Assembly (NCBI GenBank): GCA_020746875.1
Contig: JAGTJL010000015.1
Location: forward strand, 1,302,001-1,366,000
DNA from: Rhexocercosporidium sp. MPI-PUGE-AT-0058
Taxonomy: Eukaryota > Ascomycota > Leotiomycetes > Helotiales
Length of the DNA stretch: 64,000 nucleotides
Direction: 5' to 3'
The position numbers and the translations under genes were made by a program. Positions 56,273 to 64,000 of this stretch are shown in pieces (position 1 is the stretch's first letter; each line of letters begins with the position of its first letter). A model generated the notes under the pieces. That model did no database searches, had not been told where the DNA came from, and worked only from the letters and a program-made list of their open reading frames with translations.

Positions 56273-58188
56273 CGTGTGTACAGAACCAGAAAGCGAACTT
56301 GATTCGGGATCATGTTGGATTCGAAAATAAGGAAGAACATACTGCTGCTACGGTTGAAGGGGAAAGTGGACATTTTGATCAGCCCACTACTTTTGACTCA
56401 ACACACGATGTGTCTAATTCTGACGAGTCCTCCATTGAGACTTGGTCACCAAATTTTTCTCTCCACTCAAACTCTGAACGCCCAGGACTTTACTCAGCAC
56501 GAGAAGAAAGTCTCACCCAAACTCAGGGTAGAGAGTATAACCCGAATATAGCCCGCATAAGAGAATGGCAGCAAAGTGTGAGCGCCGTTGACTCGAGTAC
56601 CGAAATTGTGCATATGTTATATACTGGATGTGTGACAACATTTACTGCTGTATTTCGAGCCATAAAGAGTAGCCCGCAGGTCTCTGGATCACCGCCATTG
56701 ACTTTGCTGCAAGAGGAATTTCGGAAATTCTATGTTTGGAAAGATGCAATATCTCCCAGTCCTGAAGTCTTGGGAAACATCCTGGAGTCCTCTAGAAATC
56801 TCAAATCAATCGTGCTCACTTTGATGGTTCAATGGTCCCGAGCATTATGTCGAGGTGAGTTCGCTTTATCCTCTTGTTGAACCCAAGGCTTCAGTGAAAA
56901 CTTCCCTTCTCTTGGTGCAACGTATGAAGCTAAAATTAGCTTTTCCACACATAATATCATTTCAAAGATGCCCTAATAAAGCTTGTCTATATCACATGGC
57001 TCACAAACCTCAGTACCCTTAATCATCGATTCCTGTGACTGGATGTTAGTTGATGGAGAATTATCGGCTTTAGAAGCGATCACAGCACAAGCCGACGTGA
57101 TGGCAGGCTGCCTGAGAAGGACTCACGATCAAATTGTCAAAGATAGCTCGGTGAACCAGGACAATGATAATGCTAGCGACTCATCTTCAATCAGAAGTCT
57201 TGGCAACTTGGGCAACGTTATTGAGGAGATGAAAGTATGCACAGAGTGTTTGGTTGAACTTTTGCCTTCATTAGAAAGTCCGGCATCCGATGAACCATTA
57301 CATCCGAAAACCGCTGAGCGGGAAAGAGAGAGTTATGGCTCAAGCGTGGAGTCCTTGCAACCCTTCACTGCCTTCCTTCTAGTCCTGAGAGACAGATTTC
57401 AGTTGGCAGAAGATCGCATTTTGCGCCTCTTGGGCCAGGCTATGTGGCAGCGACGTGGGAGAATACGTGCTATTCAAAGAACCCGGGAAGAAATTAGGAA
57501 CTTCGAGACTGACAACAAGCCTGCTTCGAACCACCCGACAGAACTTTCGGGGGGTCTAGCTCCAGTGAATCTGACCTATCAGCTGGGCAGCATTCACAAA
57601 TGACAAGGTCGAGTGTCACGGCGTCATCAATCTTCGACCGTGAAGCGTTGGTTGAAGACTTGGAAACGAATCGCTTCGGCAGACTCCACCATCGAGAGTC
57701 TGTGAGTTCATTTAGATCTTCTCTGGTAACAAATGCATCCAAATCCAGTCAGCGACGAGTGCCTGGCCAGCCAATCGCGGGGCGCAAGGGAGCCGTATTT
57801 GAGTGCTATATCTGCCTGAAAACTCTCAGCAATATTCGAGATAGAGAGCAATGGAAGTAAGTTATGTTTGTCATTGCATGAGTCACGCTCTTACAAGATT
57901 AGAAAGCATGTTTTCGATGACCTCGAGCCTTACATTTGCACGTTCGAAGGTTGCGACGAGACGTTGTCAACGTTCAAATCCAAGCGAGAATGGGTCAGGC
58001 ATGAGATGACTGTACACCGTGGCCTCTACAATGCACGCTTAGAGCTTGCGCGATGTCCTTTGTGTAATATAGGATTCAAGACACCGAACAAAGGCCTCTA
58101 TCGCCACCTGGGACGCCATCTGAGAGAGTTATCCCTAGCCTCACTGCCCCCAGCAGACACAAGAGATGTGGGGTTGCAAGAGTTTTGA
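56266..58188 (+). CDS. Fungal C2H2 zinc-finger protein
   Basis: Provisional exons 56266-56854, 57014-57466, 57520-57856 and 57903-58188 give 554 aa with matching phases. The N-terminal part is acidic and serine-rich, then a helical domain (VHMLYTGCVTTFTAVFRAI, LQEEFRKFYVWKDAIS, SRNLKSIVLTLMVQWSRAL) typical for this family. The C-terminus is a cysteine/histidine array: CYICLKTLSNIRDREQWKKH, then YICTFEGCDETLSTF and WVRHEMTVH, then CPLCNIGFKT with YRHLGRHLRELSLASLP. These fungal zinc fingers are often linked to NACHT or incompatibility-type proteins; DNA binding is not shown. The start could instead be the ATG at 56,614 in the same frame. The intron 56,855-57,013 is long (159 bp) and could hide a small exon. 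Confidence 0.62.
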
Positions 58189-58518
58189 CGGCCATGTCCA
58201 CTTTCTCTAGCATTAAGGTTCCTAATTCGTATCCAAGAGATGATTTTCGGATATGTGCTCCGTTACAAGCTTCGCCGTCTTCTCAGGGTGTAAGCAGGTC
58301 TCGAGCAGCCTATCAAGCAATGAACCAGGCTCAGGTCCTGTATACAGTAGACTAGTCTATTTCCTAACTCAAATCTGGCCTAGCACCTTTCCCTCATCTC
58401 CAACACAGATTGAGGGGAAATTCAACCATGGATTGGTATTGTAGAACTTTCACTGTATTGCAATATCCCATCGTCTCATTTGCAAACTCTAGTCTCCGGG
58501 GTATCCTTCCACTACAGC
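58189..58518. other. Intergenic spacer
   Basis: Short spacer between the C2H2 gene and the broken dehydrogenase. No feature is seen. Confidence 0.55.
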
Positions 58519-59216
58519 ATGGCAAACCTCGCCGCAATTTTCCCATCAGCTTAAACTCTTGTAGATGGTCAAGAAGTGGAACTCTACATGCCAGTGGCGC
58601 ACGAACTGTTCGTCAAGAATGAAGTTGTCTTACTCGATTTCTTGTAGGCCACAGTCGTCAAACTCAATATCATACCACTTGACTACCCCGCCATCCTAGG
58701 CTCTTCATTCGGCGGTACCATGGAGGTAGTCGGCTCTTCAACCACCAAGTTCCACTTGGGTGACAGAGTAGCGGTATCCAAGAAGTTCGGCTTCAAGTAC
58801 AGTCATTATGGTGCCTTTCAGCGATATGTGGTTGCTACAGATATCATGGTCAGCAGAATTCTGGACGATATGGATTTAGCGGTTCCAGCAAGCCTCATAA
58901 TGAACCTCACTTATGTAGTTAGCTTATTCAGTGGGAGGATTGGATTAGAGAGACTCTGACTAGATAGCTCTGTGTCTGCAAAAAGGAATTTGAGAGTCTT
59001 GTTTACGGTGGCTCGTCGAGCTGTGGTAGCTAGTCCATTCTGAATCTTCAGGCTCGTTACACTGTCACCACTACATCATCAACGAGACGTCATGAGTTTA
59101 TCTTAGAGTTAGGTGCCTTTAATTTGATAGACCACACCATGGAGTCGGGTGACCTCATCAAGAAATTAATAATTGATGACCCGTTCGATATCGTGGTAGA
59201 CACCATCTCTACCTAG
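58519..59216 (+). pseudogene. Broken zinc-type alcohol dehydrogenase / enoyl reductase
   Basis: From ATG 58,519 the translation follows a medium-chain dehydrogenase of the fungal ToxD-like enoyl-reductase group: MANLAAIFPS, HELFVKNEVVLLDF, IIPLDYPAILGSSFGGTME then VVGSSTTKFHLGDRVAVSK, YGAFQRYVVATD and DLAVPASLIMNLT, then the cofactor region VYGGSSSCGS and RRHEFILELGAFNLIDH and DPFDIVVDTIST. It is interrupted by in-frame stops at 58,552 (TAA), 58,645 (TAG) and 58,957 (TGA), a frameshift between 58,957 and 59,001, and further stops in the nucleotide-binding half (for example TAG 59,214). Decay is by scattered substitutions and not the CpA-to-TpA pattern of the left block. The 3' end beyond 59,216 is too worn to follow. 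Confidence 0.82.
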
Positions 59217-59599
59217 CACGATCGCAGTCACGGCACAAGTGCTAATCGAACCGACGGAGACTTGATAATTCGGGAAAGACTTATGAAGTAGCCCACAAGA
59301 GCACCAAAGTGCATTTGAACTCGTGAGTGCCCATGTGGGGTGACATGCTTACTGTGAGACATGGAAGGCGAAAAACACTAGGTACTCAATTGAAGTTGTA
59401 CGTATTATCCAATCTCACATGTCAATAATACGACAAGACCTTCTCATCGTGAGAGGCATGCAACAGCATGATTCGCGTCGTCTTCAAAGTATGACTTTTG
59501 ACATGCCGTCATCATACGCCAAATGCCCATCTCTGTAAGATACAAGAAATTTCCAATATCCAACATATATGGCTCTTTAAAAGGTCACCCGCTATACCT
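59217..59599. other. Pseudogene tail and spacer
   Basis: Probably the eroded C-terminal part of the dehydrogenase pseudogene (isolated matches such as a KSTKVHLNS-like stretch near 59,300), then spacer. No intact gene. Confidence 0.4.
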
Positions 59600-61273
59600 C
59601 TAAGCTGTAGCATCAGATGGTCTCCTCGCCAAAGTCTTATGCAAAGTATGCTGCCTCATGAAGGAACCACAAACAGCTCCAAGAACCGCGATACCCAAAG
59701 CAGTCAAGAAGACTCCTCTCAAAGCCCCCGCAAAACTATCTTTGACGCCCTCTTCCCATCCCTTGGGAAGATGCTTCAACTCATCGAAGTTATCTCTAAT
59801 TTTACGGATCTCTTTTTCGGCTCCTGGCTGACCATCGAATTTCTGATGGAGGGAAGAGACAAGCAAGTTCTGGTAAACGGCCGATGCGATTGTGACGCCG
59901 ATCGACGAACCAGTGGAGCGGAAGGCGTACGTGGCAGATGTGATAACAGCTTGGTGCTCATGGTCGACTGCTGATATGACGGCCAAGAGGGTGGTCGTTA
60001 GCATTCCTCCATAGCCAATTCCGATGAGGAATTGATAGATGTAGCCTGGCCAGTCTGGTGCGTATAGACTAAGGCTGGAGAGGAGCCCGGTTCCAAGACA
60101 GAAGCTCGTGAGGACTCCAATGGAAAGGGCTTTGTATTTCCCTGTGCGGTTCATGATGAGACCGCAGCCAAGGGAGCCAATTGAAGCACCAACAGATTGT
60201 GGGATCAAACGCATACCAGAAGCTGTTGTTGAAACACCCTTGACTTGGAAGAAAATGGGGATGTAGAATAGTATCATGAAGGTGACCATGGTGGTGAACC
60301 AGTTACACAAACAAGCAGCCGCAACCGTGCGGTTGAGGAGGAGTCGGACAGGAATGACAGGCTCGGATGCGATGTACAACTCGATATAAACGAAGGCGCA
60401 CAGGGCGACAGCTGATAAAGGCAGCGAGACTAGAATGAGGGGATGTGTCCAGGGTACCACGTTGCCTCCAGAATTGAGTCCCAAGAGCAACAGGACGAGA
60501 GTGACCAGCAATGTGAAGGCTCCGAGGAAATCCACCCTGGACAACTTCGACTTATCAGACTTCTTCGCCGGAACATTGACGAACCACCAAACAAGCCCTC
60601 CAGAAAGGACCACGAACGGTACTTGCGCCAGGAACGCAACCCTCCATCCCCAGACATCGTTCACCCATCCACCAAATATGCCTCCCAATCCAGCTCCTGT
60701 GCCAAAACAAAGATTCCCCATTCCTTGTATCAGTCCTCTTTTCCTCAATGGAACCAAGTCCGATGCTACGAATGTGCTGATTGCCATCAACCCACCGCCA
60801 CCCATTCCAGCAACCACACGACCTGCGATCATGCTCCATTCTGAGTTCGCCAATCCACACATCAAATTCCCCGCCGCGAAGAGTATGTTTGACACGACGA
60901 GTCCCGTTCGACGAGTGAAGATATCGGTGAGTCTGCCTGATAAGGGTTGGCATGCTGCGTTTGCAATGAGATAGGCGGACGCCAGCCAGGAGAGGAGAGA
61001 CAGAGAATTGAAGGATGTTGAGATGGGCGCAGAGAGAGTCGCGATGATTGTGCTATCCAGCGCCCCCAGAAAAACACCGACGTAGATGCTAGCAAGAGTG
61101 ATATAGAGACGTCTCGGTGACATTTCTTGAGGTAATATGACCTGCTCCCCATTGCCTTGCTGGACATCATCGCTATTTGCCCGTGGGAGCTTTGTATTAT
61201 CGTCGTCGCGGAGGAGGGGCGTTTCTTCATCGGCTGCGCGCGCAGAGCTCGAACTATCGTTGTGGATTGCCAT
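59600..61273 (-). CDS. MFS transporter, DHA2/vacuolar basic amino-acid type
   Basis: Single exon, 557 aa, about 14 membrane helices. The first helix carries ASIYVGVFLGALDSTIIATL; the family motif between helices 2 and 3 is QPLSGRLTDIFTRRTGL, followed by AGRVVAGMGGGGLMAIST, LVPLRKRGLIQGMGN, GWVNDVWGWRVAFLAQVPF, and later AVDHEHQAVITSATYAFRST. This pattern fits the Fnx1/Vba/Azr1 group of 14-TM drug:H+ antiporters, some of which move basic amino acids into the vacuole. An acidic dileucine-like signal (DEETPLLRDD) in the cytosolic N-terminus supports a vacuolar location. Substrate is otherwise unknown. It lies head-on to the dehydrogenase remnant with no obvious link. Confidence 0.9.
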   Translation of the reverse strand: MAIHNDSSSSARAADEETPLLRDDDNTKLPRANSDDVQQGNGEQVILPQEMSPRRLYITLASIYVGVFLGALDSTIIATLSAPISTSFNSLSLLSWLASAYLIANAACQPLSGRLTDIFTRRTGLVVSNILFAAGNLMCGLANSEWSMIAGRVVAGMGGGGLMAISTFVASDLVPLRKRGLIQGMGNLCFGTGAGLGGIFGGWVNDVWGWRVAFLAQVPFVVLSGGLVWWFVNVPAKKSDKSKLSRVDFLGAFTLLVTLVLLLLGLNSGGNVVPWTHPLILVSLPLSAVALCAFVYIELYIASEPVIPVRLLLNRTVAAACLCNWFTTMVTFMILFYIPIFFQVKGVSTTASGMRLIPQSVGASIGSLGCGLIMNRTGKYKALSIGVLTSFCLGTGLLSSLSLYAPDWPGYIYQFLIGIGYGGMLTTTLLAVISAVDHEHQAVITSATYAFRSTGSSIGVTIASAVYQNLLVSSLHQKFDGQPGAEKEIRKIRDNFDELKHLPKGWEEGVKDSFAGALRGVFLTALGIAVLGAVCGSFMRQHTLHKTLARRPSDATA

Positions 61274-62513
61274 CGTGGGAGTATATGCTATAGCTGCAAA
61301 TTACATGTCATGAAGATAGAAGAAAAATATTTCATACTTAGTGCGCTGTGGGTTCTGTGTTCAGTGAAGAGTGGGATATACCTCTCTTTGTGGAGCAGGC
61401 TTGAAATTGTCCATCGGGCGTCGGATTTGCAATTTGGAGTTGGCTTCCGATGACGTCTAGGCTGATTGCAGGCTTACAGGGTCATCACCATAAGATTGGA
61501 CATACAATCCGAGCAGCAGTCCAATTCTGATTAGAATGGAATACTAAATATCGCTTGCTTTGAGGTTTGTATCAGGATTTGAGGTGAGTTGTACATGGAT
61601 TGGGAGCTCAGAAGGCTGAAAGTCAGTTCTGGACACTAGACCTAATTGGGAGGTCTAAGCGGGAACTTCCTACCCACTCAGCTCTCCAAACTCACTTGAA
61701 TTGTAATGAAATCTGCATATACAGAGCTTCCGGCTGGTAGATGGGTTTGCAACTACTCTAGCACATCAAGCTTTTAATGTCTCGACAATGTTGCCAACTT
61801 TACTGGGGCTTCCATCTCAACAATGGAGGGAATCAAGGGACATGGGAATATTAGGAGGAAGATATATGATATCATGGGACGGAAGAGACTTGACAATAAA
61901 TCTCGGAGTCTCACTCTGGATCTTTACTTTTCATTTTTACACAATGTCTCTTGTCTTGGACTCGTTTTTCTTGATCAAACGAACATATGACGACATGCGG
62001 AGATCCAGATCTACCATCTCAACTTCCGCTATCAGCCTATCATTTCTGTATAAACCACCTAATATCGCTAGATTTCGGTAAGCTGCGTAGTTCTTCGGAA
62101 TTCCTAAGATCCACGCCAAAAAAAACAGGGTAGAAAAACTCTGCTTAGATTGGATGTCTCTAACGACGTAACTCGTGGGCTAAGGCTAGAGAGAACTAGT
62201 CACTTAAAAAGGGGTTGACCAACCCATGTGTTGATATACCCATGAGAGTGTTTCTAGTCAGATATTTTGTATCAGAGGCAGTATCTGTATGTCATTGTAA
62301 GACTAGACCGCAAATTTATATCCTCTATCCTTTTCTAATGAATCCGGTGGCGCTCTCAAAATCACATGCAACCCCCACCAATCAACTCGCAAGCACGGGG
62401 TAACTTCGACCCCTCCAAATCGTCATGTGCACCTTCGCTGTCAACCTCCTCAGTTATTAAATTCACAGAACAAACTTAACGATACATCCAGATACAATTA
62501 CAAAAGCGATAAC
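61274..62513. other. Intergenic between MFS and coiled-protein genes
   Basis: Divergent spacer carrying both promoters. A 97-codon open frame at 61,788-62,081 has no recognisable motif and is not called. Confidence 0.5.
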
Positions 62514-63646
62514 ATGGCTCTTCGAATGGGAATTGGCGATGTCTTCACGCTCTGCAAAGGCGCCGTGGATCTCTGCAGCCGAGCCATCCACGAAGATCAC
62601 GAAGGGATGCACACTATCATCACCGAAATGAAGCAAATTCGCACGCATCTTAAAAGCCTCGAGACACAGATTGGAGATGAGAAGACTTTCATAAATGCGC
62701 GACCAGATATGTAAGCTTTCCAGAGCCCCAGACCAAGCTATAGACATGTACAGACATGTACAATTCGAAGTGTGGGCTATAAAACGCTGGAACTTGGGCA
62801 GGACTGATAAAGAAATACAGAGCGCCGGTTATCAAGAGATCTTTGGAGCCTTTACATCGAGATCTTTCAGATCTGAAGGACACTCTTCACTTTTGTTCAG
62901 GACCTCGCAAACCCAGTATTCATGTTGTGGATCAAGTTCGATACTTGGTTCTGTACAAAGCCAAGCTTGACGGTTTCCGCGATAAGCTCCCTATTCATCG
63001 CGCGAGCATTTGTGCCATGCAAGAACTCATTGACAGTCAGTCGCCGAGAGAAAGGAGAGAATCGACTGTCAAGTTGGAGGGTATTGTAGAGGAGCAAGAG
63101 AGGGACAGAATGAGAGTTGATGAATACGAGAAGGCGCAGAAGGAGGTTGTGAGGATGTTTGAAGAGAGAATGGGAAGCCTCCCTTCAGAGGGTGGTAGGT
63201 CAATTGATAGTGGTCTAATGTTGAAGAGGTTGGAAGATGATCTAGTAGAAAAGGGAATGGAAAGAGGAGAGGCAGAGCAAACACTATTTCCAATTACGAA
63301 AGCACTATTACGACAGCCTCTTCCATCAATAGTAGAGAGGCGACCCAGCGCACAGAAACCAGATTTCAAGTTGAACCTGTTCGATCTTCAAGAAGAATCG
63401 GACTGTGGTAGTGGAAAGATGATCGATAACCCGGGACTGGAACTACGAGATGACGGGCAGCTGGCCCCTGACGACAACATTGATGTTTTAAAAGACGAAG
63501 AAGCAGGTGGAAACCCCATGGAAGACAGGTTGTCCCAAGAGTTGAACGCCAAGACAACTGCATCACCTGTGTCTTTCCTCACTCAAAGGAGACCGCTTTT
63601 GGAGACACGGATGATGAGTTTAGATATGATATTGCCAAGGACGTGA
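62514..63646 (+). CDS. Fungal helical-domain protein with coiled coil, unknown
   Basis: Exons 62514-62710 and 62821-63646 give 340 aa; the 110-bp intron has GTAAGC, an ACTGAT branch site and a CAG acceptor, and the codon for Ile is split. The N-terminal 120 residues (MGIGDVFTLCKGAVDLCSRA, IITEMKQIRTHLKSLETQIG, LHRDLSDLKDTLHFC) match the helical N-domain found at the front of many fungal STAND/NLR-like and related proteins. A charged coiled coil follows (VKLEGIVEEQERDRMRVDEY and EKAQKEVVRMFEERMG), then an acidic low-complexity tail. There is no nucleotide-binding domain, so this is either a stand-alone adaptor-like protein or a shortened relative. Confidence 0.65.
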
Positions 63647-64000
63647 CAGAACTTGGCCTGCAGGACAAAGATCACTGCCTTGAAAAGCCTTCTGTGCCAA
63701 TACAGGCCGGAAACTATCGAGGGATGACACATGCTACGGGGGGTTATAGACTTTAATGCGGCGCTTGCATTGTGAATAACTTGTAGATGAGTTATTACCA
63801 AACAGTCCTCGGTATATTTCCAAACCAGATCCGAACACAGCGGCACGAGCACCTTAAGTCTATCCGGACAGCAGATATAAAGAACCTTTGGTCCGAAATC
63901 GTGAGACATCAGATGCTTTTTATCGTCACAACAAAAGGTTGAAGATGGTGGGCTGGCGGACAAGGCCACAAACAGCCTCCCTTAGTGTTCTATAGAGGTT
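63647..64000. other. Right edge, no gene seen
   Basis: Downstream of the coiled protein. A minus-strand open frame reaches the edge region but shows no motif. Any gene beginning beyond the window cannot be judged. Confidence 0.45.

Noticed and set aside
1..64000. CRISPR arrays, Shine-Dalgarno sites, bacterial operons
   Set aside because: The sequence is fungal nuclear DNA with spliceosomal introns; no spaced direct-repeat array was seen.

Overview
The window looks like a chromosome segment of a filamentous ascomycete (Pezizomycotina; the protein repertoire and the two-compartment genome resemble Leotiomycetes, which is an inference). Genes have short introns of about 44-160 bp with GT..AG ends and CTRAY-like branch points, lie on both strands, and include typical fungal families (RTA1, DUF1996, DUF4202, DUF7580, SCAP, RIT1, fungal C2H2). 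All gene models are my own splice reconstructions, checked only for reading-frame continuity.

Layout. 1-8,870 is an extremely AT-rich block with almost no CpA/TpG and many TpA, the signature of repeat-induced point mutation (RIP). It holds the corpse of a Ty3/Gypsy retrotransposon on the minus strand (gag zinc knuckle near 6.37 kb, reverse transcriptase near 4.56-5.10 kb, probable integrase remnant near 3.6 kb) and, near the edge, a younger LTR-like insert. From about 8.9 kb the composition is ordinary and genic: S10 serine carboxypeptidase (9.7-11.8 kb), a polytopic membrane protein (13.4-15.5 kb), an RTA1 protein (16.8-17.8 kb), a GNAT acetyltransferase (18.1-18.7 kb), a small secreted protein (20.7-21.2 kb), the sterol sensor SCAP (24.7-28.2 kb), DUF4202 (29.5-30.1 kb), an F-box protein (31.0-31.6 kb), a secreted DUF1996 protein (33.6-34.8 kb), a secreted HExxH protein (35.5-36.6 kb), an amino-acid permease (39.1-41.3 kb) and an ankyrin protein (42.4-44.2 kb).

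44,986-47,604 encodes an intact, intronless 872-aa protein with reverse-transcriptase motifs. I assign it to rvt, the domesticated single-copy cellular reverse-transcriptase genes. It is divergent from RIT1, the initiator-tRNA ribosyl-phosphate transferase (49.1-50.6 kb).

51.9-58.2 kb is a lineage-specific block of regulatory or allorecognition-like families: a DUF7580 protein and a large uncharacterised protein transcribed divergently from a 276-bp shared promoter, followed by a C2H2 zinc-finger protein whose start overlaps the preceding stop. Next come a broken alcohol-dehydrogenase-type gene (58.5-59.2 kb), a 14-TM MFS transporter (59.6-61.3 kb) and a coiled protein with a fungal N-terminal helical domain (62.5-63.6 kb).

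There is no operon logic here. The functional links I can suggest are lipid/sterol handling (SCAP, RTA1), secretion (S10, DUF1996, HExxH protein, small secreted protein), nutrient transport (permease, MFS) and a possible self/non-self or stress module at 51.9-58.2 kb. No rRNA, tRNA or CRISPR array was recognised.
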